Positions 25,201 through 39,425 are shown, counted from the first letter of the stretch. The stretch is 64,000 bases of DNA from Mallotus nudiflorus (GCA_947683625.1 CANTUR010000644.1:1725501-1789500), one strand, 5' to 3'. Notes: generated by a model not told the origin, from the sequence alone. Numbers and translations: made by a program.

Positions 25201-26892
25201 CAGATTGGCATAATGTCAAGCTAACCAATCCATCCCCAATATCACATCTAACAAAACTAAGTCTGCCAACAACTCTCTACCTTCCACCAATACTAGACAA
25301 GATGGAAAGACTATATCTATCTCTTACTCATCACTAACTCGAGTTCCTATAAACAATGAAATCAACAACTTGGATGGTTGCCATTCCATTCTAGAAGCAA
25401 ACATAGAAGAAATAAAGGAATGCAGTGCGCTGAGATTAAATAAAACTCTAGCATCCAAAAAACAAACTGAAATAATACCTACCACAACCGCATTAGATGC
25501 CTGAGCATCATGTTGAGAGACAAGGTGAATACCCTAGCCTGACCATAACCAACCTACTGAGAAGTGGATGACTGTGTAAATCCTCTGCCACTCAGTGTCC
25601 CTGGTGGCCTACTCCTTGCACCTCAGCCCTGTTGACCCATAAAATGAGTAAATTTCTATTAAGGATACACAAGTGCTTGGTAAGGCTAATGCACCTACTA
25701 AAATTTCTAAGTAATTAAAGATAAAGATCTCTGTGCAAATGATGGCTAATAACTAGTGTTAGGACAAGTTCTAGTAAGATGTCCTATCTACTCACACCTG
25801 AAACATACTCCTGACAACAGGTGGCATGACCCTTGATGTACATGGCCATAAGACATGCACTAGGCCCTGAGCCTATGCTACCATACCTAAAACTTTGACT
25901 ACTATTATCATTATTGGCTCTAGGTCCAAATCTCAGAGGTTTGATCTACCTACATTTATGTCTCTCAAATATATGTCCCCTTTGGCCTTTATGCTATTGG
26001 GAGGTACTAGTAGTCTGAATCCCAAAAATCCCCATTTAAAACATAGGATGCTGAATCCCCTGAGCTACCACTGATCCTCTACTACTACTCAAGTAGGGGT
26101 TAGGAATAGTCCCATATCTGATGTGTCACCTCTCAAACTTCCTATCCTCCTTCATGACACTCTCCAAGTTCCAATCTTCAGTCTGAATGCAAATATAAGT
26201 TGGGCCTAACCCAATCATAAATAAGTCCATATCTCTCTGCTCATCCTGCATCATGACCACAGCATAACATGATGGCCTAAAAAACTCGTGGGTGTATTCC
26301 TCAACTGATCTCTCAGCCCTAACTATATGTAGTAACTACCATCTATAATTATCTCTCATGGAAGCTAGGCAAAAATACCTTAAAAATTGCTCCTTAAATT
26401 CCAACCAAGTCATAGTAGTCATAAACAACTGAATAGTCTGCATGAACTTGTCCTATGCCATAGCCTGTACTGACAACTCCACTATCATGATCTTTTAGTA
26501 ATCAATGTATCTAATCCTCATTCTAGTATAGATGGTGTTTATGAAGTCTAGGTAATCACCCATACCATTGAAAGAGACTCTTCCAACTCTTAAATACAAC
26601 AGAGCTGCATTTGCATTTGACATCCCTTGATTCCTCTATCCAAAGGCATAGCTTGACTAAGTGCTGCTAATCCTTAGTTAATCCCGACCATACTAGCTAA
26701 AAAAGCTGCGAGATCTGCTTCTGGCACTTTTGGCTCAACTCATTGCTATTGCACTTGCCTATCAATTGCAGTAGCTTTAGGTCTACCCCTTCCTCTACGA
26801 CATGGGACAGGAGGAACTTCATCCTGAATGGACTACTCACCCTCATTATAAGTTGCATCTATAGTAAGAGCATTTCGTGCACTCTGTCTCAT
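22292..26892 (-). pseudogene. Gypsy-A gag-pol, main part, - strand
   Basis: The ATG complement is at 26890-26892 (MRQSARNALT), matching the Gypsy-B gag start. Gag spans about 26890-25700. The protease motif near 25420-25455 reads ARVLFNLSALHSFIS; relatives have DTGA or DPGA there, so the catalytic Asp is gone. Reverse transcriptase begins with EFPNVFPKELPGLPLDREI (about 24990) and has FIDD at 24468-24457. RNase H includes LRQRRWTELLKDYD (about 23790). Integrase zinc region lies near 23390-23260 and the C-terminal domain at 22669-22412 (VGNMVFLKVSPMKGVLRFG-like). Ends at the Athila-C junction after VAIVDL-stop-VRQLFT; the last segment is at 10380-10271. Confidence 0.92.
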
Positions 26893-27059
26893 TTTAAAAA
26901 AGAAAAAACCAATCAGAATTCAAAACACAACAAGGAATCGACAAATACACCAAATTCTAGAAATAATGGTGATGACAATTGACATATACACCTATTTATC
27001 ATAGTAGTTCAAGAAAAGACATATTCCAATGACCCAAATATCAAAAAAATAAACCATTA

Positions 27060-27071
27060 GCTCTAAAACCA
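27060..27071 (-). other. Gypsy-A primer-binding site (- strand)
   Basis: TGGTTTTAGAGC on the - strand, 10 of 12 matches to TGGTATCAGAGC, a few bases inside the LTR end with the same AAGT spacing as Gypsy-B (GACAAAGTTGG at 52255). Confidence 0.85.
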
Positions 27072-27075
27072 ACTT

Positions 27076-29056
27076 TCTCACAATCCGAACCCAGACGTAC
27101 ATGACTGACACTAAGGAATGGGAAATGCAAAAATGCAACTGAAACCTACAATAAGCCTTAGAAATTTTTCGTAAATAAATGGCAATCATATAATAATAAT
27201 ATCATGGATAAAATCATTAATATCAAATACATAGGTCATTACTCCATTACAATAATATTTCAACACAATATAATCCCATAATATCAATAATACAAGTTTT
27301 ATAATCAACTGTTGCGGTATCTAGAATTCAATTACATAATTTTCAAATCAAATAGACATACATAATGCAGCCGATGAAGAAGAAACTCAACGCAAATGAT
27401 AACCAGAACTAGGCTAACTGTGAGCTCTTAAAAAAATAAATTGAGGGGAATTAAATCTCACTGAGTCAATCAATTTTACAAAATGTGTGCTAGTTTGAAA
27501 ACATTTATTAAACCCCTTTTTGAAAATAAAAATAAGATAAGGTAAAATAAATATAGATATAAATATTAAAAATAATTTATTTTAGTATAAAACTCTAGTA
27601 CAAAATCATATAAATATATTCTTTTATCAGAAAATCTGGTAGAATACCTAGACTATTAAACTCTAATAACCACTTGTCTCACTTATTCCAATTGGTTATC
27701 GGTTCCAGAGAACAAGCTCGACTAGGGTCCAGCCACAGTCAGTCTTTTATTCCAAATGATCAATGGCACTTAGAGAGCATGCTCAACAAGGGTCCAACCA
27801 GTATCATACCTTTGCCCATAAAGTAAGCTTAACTAGGGCTCTCAAAAATAATCACACATATGCTCAGAGAGCAAAGCTCAACTAGGGCTCCCAAATTAAT
27901 CAATGGTCATATAAATAATTATTACTGGTGTGCACACAGTCCTGGTGACACCCACCATATGGCACCTTCTACCATTATTTCCAAATCATTTAAATCATAA
28001 AAAATAAAATGAAATAAAAAAACAAATAAAACAAAATAGGACAATTTCCATAAAGCATTCTTCAAAATACTGTTCATGATAAATAAGGAAATATTCATGC
28101 ATATAGCTATACAAATAAATTCATAAATAACTAATATCATAATTTCATTATTATTTAAATCATTCAAAAATATAATTAAAATTTCCACAACACACATTCT
28201 ATAAAATCAACTCATAGGTTGAGCATGTTGGGTAACACATCCTCTACTGCCCAAATGTCATAGCTCTGGTACCAAAGTTCTTTAAAATAAATAATATTTA
28301 TTTTAAATATGTTTATATAAATAAATTCATAAAATTCTCAAAATTTAATAAAATCATGAGATGATGAGGTTGACTTAATCTAAGACACAATACTATACAA
28401 ACCCATAATTAATAGATACCGATGTTACATTTTATGAAAAAACTATCAAAAATTTGGTAGTCTCCTCTATAAAATGGACATCTCTCTACCGAAGTAGAGT
28501 CATTCTTACATAAAAACAACACTTCTAATAGTCTCACAACTCAACAACTCAAGTTGGGCCCCAAACTACATTTATTCCCAATCGATAACCACAATTCACA
28601 AAACATATATAAAAAATAAATAATTTATCTCAAATCACTAATAATTCATAAAAATATTAAATAAATTATTTTCCAAATAAATAATAAAATTTTTTAGTTT
28701 ATAAATAATATTTTACTAATAAAATCCTTAATGGAATAAAATTCCATTTTACAATTAAATTAGCATAAATTATAAATAATTATTAAAATCACTCAATTAT
28801 ATCATAAAAATAATAAAATGCTTATTTAAGGTTGGAAAAATAATAAATAAACTTATTTTCATATATTTTCCCAAAATTACCACTTATTCATTGAAATTGG
28901 AAAACAATTATAAAAATAATTTTTCATACTTTTATTAATCAAAATAGTCTAAAACATAATAATTAACAATAATTTCAATTAAAATTAAACAATTTATTAA
29001 TTTCCAATAATTTCTCAAAAATACATATTTATATATAAACTTTAAAAATTCATATC
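27076..29056 (-). repeat. Gypsy-A 5' LTR, segment 1
   Basis: Aligned with 7293-9310. The end TCTCACAATCC has mutated from TGTCACGACC. It is interrupted at 29056 by Copia-D; ATATC (29052-29056) is the left target-site copy. Confidence 0.92.
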
Positions 29057-30571
29057 TGTTGAACTTAACAATAATAAATCTTAATTTTTTATCTTAAAAA
29101 AATTAATTTTGAGCATTTAATTTGTTTTTTTAAATGTGTATAAGTTAGGACTTTATTGGAAGTTAAAATGAAGTATGAATATCTTGGACTAATTCAACCT
29201 CTGAGATTCAAAGAGGCTTTTGACATCCTTAGAGCTTTATAATGAGAAAGTTATCTTCTTCACATTTGAAGTAGACATCTTGAGCTTTCTAAATTTGTGC
29301 TTGCTTATTACAATCTAAGCTCATTTGGGCATGCAAATATTAAGTCAAAATCAATGTATGCAACTTCCATTTTAGATTTCATAACGTTTAGTATTTTGGA
29401 CATATATTAAGCTACAAAAGTGCATTTAAGGTGATTAAAATTGATATGGAAAGATAAGTAAAATATCTACAACTTTTATGAAGAAAGAATAAGAAAATTT
29501 AAACTTCTAGAATAGAAAATCACGGTTTCAAATTGTGCACAGCTATTTGACAGTAGTCTACATTTTAGATTGCACAGCTCTTAGTATTTTGGACATATCT
29601 TGAGCTAAAGAAGTCAAATTGAGGTGATTCAAAATGATATGGAAATCTAAGTCAAACATATACAATTTTATGAAGAAAGTATAGGAAAATTCAAATGTCT
29701 ATAATAGAAAACCATAGATTCAACTCGTGCATAGCTATTTGATAGTAGTCTACATTTTAGATTCCATAACTCTTAGTATTTTCAAAATATCTTGAGCTAC
29801 AGAAGTCCAATTGAGATGATTAAAAATGATATGGAAAGGTAAGTCAAATATCTATAACTTTTATGGAGAAAGTATGGGAAAATTAAAATTTTTTCTAGTA
29901 GCCAATCATGATTTCAATCAGTGCATATCATTCTGATAGCATTACTTTCAATAATTCAAAATTATAAACATTGGATTTAAAATATAGATGTTGGACGCAT
30001 TATTTAGACCTCTAAAAGCTATATTTCTAAGTGTTTATCTATTTAAACACTTTTAGAGCTGGATAGAAGTTAAGATATTTTTCCCTATTATCATTCTCTA
30101 TCTTAACAAGTCATTAAAGCTCTCAAATTCTCAAATATTCACTTTATTTATAAATCTTGTGAGAGTTGGTTGTGTATTAGAAATATAATTTCTCTTCATC
30201 TTAAATCTTGGGATAGAATAGTAGGGAAGTGAGATTTATTTCTAAAGGAATTAGTTTAAGTGTTGTCCCTTAAAACACTTGGGAGTTGGTTTTTTGAGTG
30301 AGCCTTGAAAACTAATATTGTAAGGTTGTAAGAGTGAGCCATAAAACTCTTATGTAATCTTAATCTTATGAATAAGATTATGGGTGATTGAAAATCCTAA
30401 CTTAGGGATAAGTTAGGTTGAGATGTAGGATTATTATTGAATCTGAACTTTTAAAATCATTGTGTTTTTCATTCTTTATTCTCAACATTCTTTCAATTCT
30501 TGCAAAGAATTATTTTTAATTATGATTTCTATTTAATAGCCCTATTCACCTACCCCTCTAAGGCTTTTTCA
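29057..30571 (+). repeat. Copia-D 5' LTR (1515 bp)
   Basis: TG...CA ends. Holds three tandem units of about 192 bp (starting at 29368, 29561 and 29753), while the 3' LTR holds two. A 9-bp inverted repeat AAGTGTTTA / TAAACACTT around 30031-30053 sits where the 3' LTR has a TATA box inside the same palindrome. Confidence 0.92.
29368..29944 (+). repeat. Three tandem 192-bp units in Copia-D 5' LTR
   Basis: Each unit starts CATTTTAGATT, then has CTTAGTATTTTGGACATAT-like, GATATGGAAA and CTATTTGA(C/T)AGTAGTCTA. Spacings are 193 and 192. The 3' LTR has unit starts at 47714 and 47906 only. Confidence 0.88.
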
Positions 30572-30573
30572 AT

Positions 30574-30585
30574 TGGTATCAAATC
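30574..30585 (+). other. Copia-D primer-binding site
   Basis: TGGTATCAAATC two bases after the LTR end; initiator Met tRNA type with two mismatches. Confidence 0.85.
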
Positions 30586-30622
30586 TTGAATTCTTGGAAA
30601 TTTATTGTTAGAATACAAGATC

Positions 30623-33600
30623 ATGCGGAGTGAATCATAAAATATTTCTTCACTTAGACCATTCTTCGATGGTAGTGACTATCCTCATTGAAAATTCAAA
30701 ATGGAGCTATACTTTGATTATCATTCCTTCAAACTTTGGGATATTGTCCTAAAAGGTTGGGAACCATCTACAACTACCATTGATGGTATGGTAACTAATC
30801 TAGCAAGGAGTCAATGGAACAATGAGCAAAAGGAAGAAAATCATAAAAATAAAAAGGTGATGATCACTCTAGTCTCTTCTATGATAAGGGAAGAAGGAAG
30901 CAAGCTTTAACATTGCATGTCGACTAAAGAAATGTGGGAGACCTTATAAAATCATTATTAAGGCATTGTGCAAGTTAGAAGCAAGAAGGTTTCACTTCAC
31001 ATGTATGAATACAAACTTTTCAAGATGAAGCCTCATAAGTTAATCATGGAGATGACAAATTGACTCAACATTCTTATCATGACCTCAAGAAACTTGGAAA
31101 GCATTTCTCTAAGGAAGAAGTAAACAATAAAATTTTAAGAATCCTACCTAAGAAGGATTAGGAATCTTATGTTACTTCAATTGAGGAAGCTTAAAACGTC
31201 TTAACTCTCTCTATCGACATGCTTATCAGAAAGCTCTTAACATATGAGCTAATAATTAAGCAAAGAGGTAAAGAATAAGAATTAAAGGAAGAGAAGAAGA
31301 AGAGCATTGCCTTGAAAGCTTCATAAAATGATAGTGAAGAAGAAAATGTTGAAAGTTCTAGTGATGAAGATGATGAAATTGCCATGCTCACTAGAAACTT
31401 CAAGAAGTTCTTGAAAAAGAAACATTCATCAAGAACAAGAGACTTCAACAAGAAATATGAAGGAGAAGGTAAAAAGAAAACCAAAGACGTAACTTGCTAG
31501 GAATGCAAGAAACTAGGTCACATCTGAAATGATTGTCCTAAACTCAAAAACAAGAGCAAAGGAACAAAAGAGAAAATAAGGGCTTTTAAGTAAACTTGGG
31601 ATGACCCCTCCAAATCAGAAATGGAAGAGGAACAACAATAAATAGCCAACCTTTGTTTCATGGTTCTTGAAAGCAAAAAAGAGGTATTATTTATATCTAA
31701 TTCTTCTTATGATAATGATTATTATAATGATGATATTGAAAGCTCTATGGTAAGGAAACTCTTACTTAAATGCAAAAACTTATTATCTAAGAAGAAGCAT
31801 TACAAGCATGAGTTATCTAGCCTAACCAAGGAATTCAAAAAATTGAAAAATGAATTTTCTAATCTTGTTAAATTAAATGATAAATTGTCCAATGATTTGA
31901 AAACTTCAAATTCCTTGGAAGATCAACTTAAGAAAGCAAACGATGAAAATCAAAAGCTTTCTAAGGAAGTCTTACATTTGAAACTCATTAAGGGAAAAGA
32001 ATCTTTGAATAATATTCTTGACTCTCAAAAATTCCATGGAGATATATATGGAATTGGATATACCAATGGAATAGCTTCCTCATCATTATCATATATTAAT
32101 TTTGTTAAAGCCTCAAACAATTATGCTCTTTCAACCTCAAAACAAAATGAGATTCAAGCTTTCAAAGCTAAAAGATCTCTTATATCAAACACTCAAAGAA
32201 AGTCTTATAAGACTCAACCTTATATGACACAAAGAGGTAAGCATCATGCTAGAAAAATATAACCTAAATATGCTTACATATACACTAGACACAATACTCA
32301 TAAGCATGTTGCACAATATAATGCACCTATATATATTGCACAAACCCATCAAAATACACATTGTCATTGCTAATGCATGTCTCACACTATGACTCAAAAG
32401 AAATTTAGGAGACACACACCACAACATCAATAAAGGCATGCTTCACACATTAGGAATGTGTATCCTCCTAGGAGAAATAAGTTTGTAAATATTGAATGCT
32501 TATATTGCATGATCAAGGGACATACCAATAATATATGCTTCTATAGAAGATTTCATATGAACTTGCTTCCTATGGACTATCTTGAAACTAACCAACCTAG
32601 ACCAAGAAAGGTTTGGGTTCAAAAGAATGCTTAAATTATCTTGTATAGGTGTGCTTAAAGTCCATGGTATCTTGATAGTGGATGCTCAAGGAACATGATG
32701 GGAGACAATGAGCAATTCAACAAGCTTGATGCTAAGGATGGATGACACGTTACTTTTAGGGACAATGCAAAGGGAAAGATTATTGGCATTAGAGAAATTG
32801 GTAATCCTCAATCCTTAACTATACACTATGTGTTACTTGTTGATGGTCTTAAACACAACTTGCTTAGTATATGTAAATTATGTGATATGAGAAATAAGGT
32901 CACTTTCTATCCTAAGAATTGCTTTGTTAATAGTCTTAATGAAGACAAAGTAATTTTTAGTGGTGAAAGAGTTGATAATGTTTATATTATTGATTTGAAT
33001 AAGATTGATAAAAAATATCTTAAATGCTTGATGTCAATTTTCCATGACACATGGACATGGCATAGAAGGTTAGGACATGCAAATTTTGAGCTATTGAATG
33101 ATCTTTGTAAACATGAACTTGTGATTGGTTTACCTAAGCTTGAATTCACTAAAAATAAACCTTGTGATGCTTGCCAAAAGGGAAAAAAATCTAAGTCCTT
33201 ATTTAAGCTAAAAAATGTAGTGTCCATTTCTAGGCCACTTGAACTTATACATATGGATTTGTTTGGAATAACTATAGTTGCTAGTCTCAGTAGTATGCAC
33301 TATACATATATGTTGGTTGATGATTACTCTAGATTCACTTTGGTATGTTTCCTTGCTTATAAGAATGATGCATTTAAAGCTTTTGAAAATTCTGCAAAAA
33401 GAGTTAAAAAAGAAAAGGTTTTTGTATTTTTTTATTAGAAGTGATCATAGAACCGAGTTTGAAAATGAATTGTTCAAAACCTTTTATGATGAAAATAGTA
33501 TTTCACATATATTCTCTTCTCCTAAAACTCCTCAACAAAATGGGGTAGTTGAAAGGAAAAATAGAACTCTTGTGGAAATGGCTAGAACAATGCATCATGA

Positions 33601-34636
33601 GTATAATTTCATTTGCCTTTACATTTTTGGGTGAAATTCATTAACACATCTTACTACATTTCATATAAAGTTTTCAAAAGACCAATTTGGAATAAAACTT
33701 CTTATGAGATATGGAACAATAGAAAATCTAAAATCTTAAATCTGAGAGTATTTGGATGTAAGTGCTTTATATTAAACACCAAGAATAATTTTGGAAAATT
33801 TTATTCCAAAGCTGATGAAGGAATTTTCCTAGGCTACTCTATTTCTAGTCTAGTATATAGAGTTTTTAATAAGAGAACTCTAGTAGTTAAAGAGTTAATG
33901 CATGTTGTATTTAATGAATCAAACTCACTTGATCCCAGAAAGGATATTTGTAGTATTGATGATCTTGTAGGTAATAATGAGATTATGGAAACTTAAGATG
34001 AAAAAGCTAGTAAGCCTTTAGAACTTAAAGGTCCAAGTAAGGAGGACAATGAGGAAACATCTCATCCTACCTTAAAGGATGAATTTCCAAAGGATTGGCA
34101 ATTCAATAAAGCTTATCCTCAAGACCTTATCATAGGTAATACTAAGAAAGGGGTAACTACTATATCTCAATTACAGTTTATTGTTAATTTATACTTCATT
34201 TATCAAATTGAACCAAAAAATATTAATGATGCTATATGTGATGAATTTTAGGTCCTTGCTATGCAAGAAGAGTTAAATCAATTTAAGAGAAATAAGGTTT
34301 GGACCTTAGTTCTTGGACCGAAAAATCATCCTATTATAAGTGCCAAATGGATGTTTAGAAATAAGATCAATAAACAAGGTATCATAACTAGGAATAAAGC
34401 TAGACTAGTAGCTAAAGGTTATAATCAAGAGGAAGACATTGATTACAATGAAACCTATGCCCCCGTTGCAAGGTTAGAAGCTATTAGAATGCTACTTGCA
34501 TTTGCATCACTCATGGATTTCAAAATTTATCAAATGGATGTTAAAAGTGCATTTTTATATGGTTTTATTAAAGAATAAGTGTATGTTGAACAACCTTTAG
34601 GTTTTAATAGCTTAAATTTTCCAAATCATGTATTTA
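30623..34636 (+). pseudogene. Copia-D gag-pol, truncated inside reverse transcriptase
   Basis: ATG 30623 (MRSES), in frame with 30701-30910 (MELYFDYHSFKLWDIV, copia gag). A zinc knuckle lies at about 31495-31535 with a stop at its second residue. A Lys/Glu/Leu-rich coiled coil spans 31741-31980. Protease YLDSGCS has Asp at 32674-32676, apparently intact. Integrase shows HRRLGH (about 33061), CDACQKGK, Asp 33255, Asp 33443 and Glu 33551, giving exact DD35E spacing, but a frame change lies near 33420-33440. Reverse transcriptase runs from NQFKRNKVWTLV (34273) to QMDVKSAFL and FPNHVFKL, then meets Gypsy-E. The YVDD region and RNase H are missing and were not found on the far side. Confidence 0.9.
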
Positions 34637-35407
34637 AATTGAATTAGATTGAGTTCAAAGAGAAAAAATTTTAGATAATTCTTCAAAGTTTTCAAATCAT
34701 CAAATAACACTTAATTTAGAGTTCTCTAGATCAGGATAAACTAGAATTATCAAACCCGAATTCTACAACTTATGAACCCCAAATTAAATTAACCAAAACA
34801 CTTAAAATTACTTACCAATTCAATCAATAAAGCTTTAGGGAAGATTATTAATGGCTTGAAATTGCTTTATACCTCTTGATTTAGCTTGAAAAAGATCAAC
34901 TCCCTAGAAGAATCAAGTAGTTTTCTAGTTCTCCCCTCTTTTTTTAAGTGATCTTTTTTTTAATGGTTGCACTAAAGCCACAAATTGGATAGGATGCAGC
35001 CCCAATTTAGATAAATCATCATTTAAAATATCCATTTAGACACTTAATGAAATGTTTTTGTTACCTATAAAACCTCAATCATTCAATTGTTTCAATATAG
35101 GCCAATTATTTACTTTAATGCAGTCCTTATCTCATACTAACATTTAAGTTCTTATGCTTTACTTCAATTAAACTTCATATCTCTATTATTTTCAATATTT
35201 CACTCATTCTAAGTGTCATCAAAATTTAACAATTCATGCTCCTTGATTGAGTACAAGTCATGGCTAGAGCCAATACACTAACCTAACTATAAGCAACACC
35301 TGACATACACTGAAGGGCACATGTGTCTAAAACCATATCTAAATAAATATATAAATACAATGCATAATGAATGTAAATATACTAAGAATTAAGGTACAGG
35401 TGTGATA
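34637..35407 (-). repeat. Gypsy-E 3' LTR, truncated
   Basis: Matches 41566-42385, for example AAAGAGAAAAAATTTTAGAT at 34658 and 41586. The first about 2.2 kb of the LTR (in + coordinates) is absent. Confidence 0.88.
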
Positions 35408-35410
35408 ATT

Positions 35411-35420
35411 CTTCCCCCCT
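35411..35420 (-). other. Gypsy-E polypurine tract (- strand)
   Basis: AGGGGGGAAG on the - strand next to the LTR, preceded on that strand by TTTTGAGGACGAAATTC, the usual end of Tekay-type pol regions. Confidence 0.8.
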
Positions 35421-38400
35421 AAAAAGAATTTCGTCCTCAAAATTTGATACATTCCCACTATATTTATCCCATAATAGGGATCACTAATATTGGATAATAT
35501 CATCTCATATCTTCCTTTCATAGGTTGATTCTTCTATATCACTTTAACTATGAAAATCATATTATTTCACAATACATTTTGATCCCTGACTATGAAGTCC
35601 TTATACACATTTAGACATGCTACATGGTATATGATTCCCTAAAGGAATATAGACAATTATCATTTCATTTGTAAAAATAACTTCTAAAAATTGTTCCTTA
35701 TAAGATTTGACAATAACTACAATTCTAAAGTCTTCACCATGGTTGTCACCATGAACTTTATCAATAAACTAATCCTAGCTTTGCATATTCCTACTCCAAA
35801 ATAAGCCAAATTTTTAACTCTAAACCATGCAATATGTCTAAGAACATTAACTATATAATACATCGATATTCTCAGCCAATAAAATATTAAATCATTAACT
35901 ATTGTCCAAAAAATTTATATTTCCTTCAAAGTGGAATACCTTTGAAATATTATATAAACTTTCAAAAATGACATTTTATAATATCACTTTTAACTCAATC
36001 TCTTTTTTTTTAAATCATGTTTCAACTCTTATATTATAAAAGAAAATTTTACTCTACTATGAAACATATATAATTCTACCCACTAATAGATGTGGAGTTT
36101 CAAGTAGACTCAGTATTGTCTTCAATGTCTATCAACTATATATTCATAACTAACCTTAAATTCTCAATCATAATATCTCAAGAATAATAAACCTTTAAAT
36201 ATTACTTATGTTCTCATAAGTTATATTCTTATAAATTATTTTTACCAACAACTTATCTTTAACCCAAGTCATTCATGTATCTCAGAATGTAATCAATCAA
36301 ATGTTGTACCACTAAATAAAATTTTCACCCATTTCTCTTTTTCTTTCCTCAAATTTTACCTTCCTATGAAATTCATTAATTTTCTTATACACTTCTTTCA
36401 TAATAATTTTTTTTTCTAAACAATAATTCCTCCCTTAGGATGATTAACACTCTTTAAACTACTTTATTGTTCTATAAAATTAATTAGTTAAATCCTTCAT
36501 TCGACCTTCTAATATTATACCTTTAGTTTCCTTGAGCTAAACAACTCCAACTATAGATTTTAATCTCAACTTTTATTTTATATTCAACATGCTTGTTTAT
36601 GCAATTACTATTCTATTATGCATATATCTCGTATAATCCATTAATTTTATACTTACTACTACATAAAAGTCCTTTTTACCATTTGGTCTGAACAAGTAAC
36701 ATTTACTCATCTTTGTTCATAATCTTATTGGCATTTGATTACACCATGTGAAAAGTTCAAGCTTCCTGCTCTGTTTCATTTCCTATCCACCTTTCACATA
36801 TCCATTTTTCGCTTGATGAAATACACACTCTCTTAATATATAGACCTATATATATATAATTCCTATAAATGATATTTGGGTAAACTACTTCTAGTTTGAC
36901 AACATTCTTTATCATAGCTTACTCTATCCTTAAATGAAATAAATTAACATAGTGCTTTATTAAATAAAAATTCAACTCACTATAAGTAGGAAGTTATTAT
37001 ATTTCCATTACCGTCCACAAAATTTATCAATTATAACCATATTTTGATTTCAAATCCTCAAGTCCTCAATTTCTCAAATATTATTCTATTTCTAAATATT
37101 TTTCTTATTTCATAAACTATATTTCTATGAGTTATTCCTACCAGCACTTCAACCTTCATTACAAATCATCCATGTATGCAAGATAGAATAAATCAAATTC
37201 AACTCTATTAAATACAAATTTCATCTCTCATATGATCATCACTCTATAGATTCATTATCAATCCTAGATTTTAAACCATAATCATATTAAGATCTCATAT
37301 CCTTATTATCAAATTATCTAAGATAACCAATTTTTATAGTGTTCTTTCATTCTCATTCTATAAATACCTTAGAAAAAATCAAATTTAAGGTCTGATATAA
37401 GGTGTCATTCAATATAGTGCATTTGATTATAATGTTACCCCTGATATAGTTTCCACTTTAAAGTTAGTCTCTCGATGTAAAGGTAAACCCGGTAGATCTT
37501 CTAGAAATAAAATTGCAAATTCCTTCACTACTGGAACATCCATTACTCCTAGACTAGCTTTAGATACATCTACCACATTAGCCAAATAAGCTTCCCATCC
37601 TTTTTTTTAATCAAATGGAAAGAGGTGGTAGCCAAAACCAAAAAATAATTCACCTCAAAATCCCATAGAATACACATTTTTAATCAAATTATAACTCATC
37701 CATCACATGTTCACACCCATATCAATCACACAATTTCACCCAAGAATTCAATCGATACTTATACTTACCTTTTAGTTATCAATTACTTTATAGACAACTT
37801 GTATCACCTTCTCGAGCTTTACCAATGCTTTGAGATCCTAAAATATGACATATTTTTTTATCAAGAATATACCTACAATGAGTTTTATACTTATTTTTTA
37901 ATTAGGATATATCTATAAATATAAGCCTAACATTTATACATATTTCTTTTTTGTTGGACAGCTTGGCCTTACTTAACCTGAGAGTGAATAACTCACCAAA
38001 AAATTCTAAATTACTTAATTTTTGTTTTTATAAAACTACACATACATGGCTATAACATATCCAAAAATCAACATAATATAAGCTTTTTACAATTAATGGT
38101 GAAATTTTGAATCCAAACTTGTGTTATGCATAAAAATAGCTCGAGCATGTCACTTTCAGTTTAGAATTTCTCAAGTTATACAAGTCCAATTGCAAAACCC
38201 TATTTTAGGCACTTCATTAACACATAAATTAACAACTTTCATGTTTTATACTTCATTTAATTTAGCCTCTAAGGCCCTCATATTATCTAGGAAACATAGG
38301 ACTACCTGTAGGCATAACAAATATAACCAACCCCACTCCTAAGGATGAGTTCTCTTTACACAAAAATTATTTAATCAAAATGCATTACAAGGTTTTAGAT

Positions 38401-39324
38401 TAAATATAAAGGAACAAAACTTATGTTTAATAATTTTCCCAATTCAGCCTTCAAAGGTCTCATATTTATTAGGCAAAAGAAAGCTACCTACAACATATAT
38501 AATCTAAACCAGACCCAATCAAAGAGGAATTTCTCATCACACATCAAATCTCATACTTCAACTTCATAAGAATGTAGGTAAGACATAAAGCTACAAGTTT
38601 CATGTTTTGAATTTCTTCTAATTCTTCTTCTATGGCCATAAAAATATGGGTGTAAAAATTTATGCTCTAAAACATAATTCAAAAGCTATATAATCATTTT
38701 CACACCATCACCACATAATTTCAAATATAATTTAGAAGGAAAATAATTAATTTACCAAATTAGGAGCTAAAATCATCAAGATTTAGTTTAGGAGTTTGAG
38801 AGAAAACGAAAGGACTTTTTTTTAATGACAAGAGAACTATGGCTTATGGTTGAGAAGAAGTAGAGCTTTTTTTTTTAGTTTCCTACAAGACAAAGACAAT
38901 CCCATAAATATACAATATCATATTTTTTTTATTTTTTTATTCTTACTATTAGATTTTAATCAACTATCAACCCAAAAGTTCAAATCAATCCATGTAAACA
39001 AGTCAACTAGATTTAATTCCCTACATATTTATTTATTAACTAAACATTCAATTTTATAGGACCCCAATTATATCCTATATTACACATACTCAAATATACC
39101 ATTGAAATGCACTTTGACATATACACAACAAATGAAAGTATGTAAAATGCACATAGTCAAATGGAATGATTTAAGATGCACATGTTCAAGTGAATTATAT
39201 GCATTACTGGTGGTAATCCCTAAGCTGGTAATGGTGGTACATTTGTATGTTCAACCGTATGCATATACTTAGACTCAGACTCACTTAGGTCAGCAGGATC
39301 TTTAGTTGAACCCTCCCTACTCAT
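35421..39324 (-). pseudogene. Gypsy-E internal region, almost unreadable gag-pol
   Basis: On the - strand the gag start is visible at 39324 (MSREGSTKDPADLSESES). A reverse transcriptase lead-in is readable at about 37600-37430 (VVKEFAILFLEDLPGLPLHRE, compare EFPDVFPEELPGLPPHRE in Gypsy-B). Elsewhere no frame exceeds about 70 codons. The stretch 37620-39150 is AT-rich and does not resemble gag; it could be another LTR-like insertion, but I could not find its ends. Confidence 0.6.
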
Positions 39325-39409
39325 CCTATTCAAAAATACAAACACTTAGGCTTATTTATTAACATGTACATGCATTCATATTTTTTTATCCCAAGGGATT
39401 CTAAACCAT

Positions 39410-39421
39410 GCTCTGATACCA
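39410..39421 (-). other. Gypsy-E primer-binding site (- strand)
   Basis: TGGTATCAGAGC, 12 of 12 to the initiator Met tRNA type, four bases from the LTR end at 39426. It is remarkably intact next to an eroded coding region. Confidence 0.92.
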
Positions 39422-39425
39422 AAAT

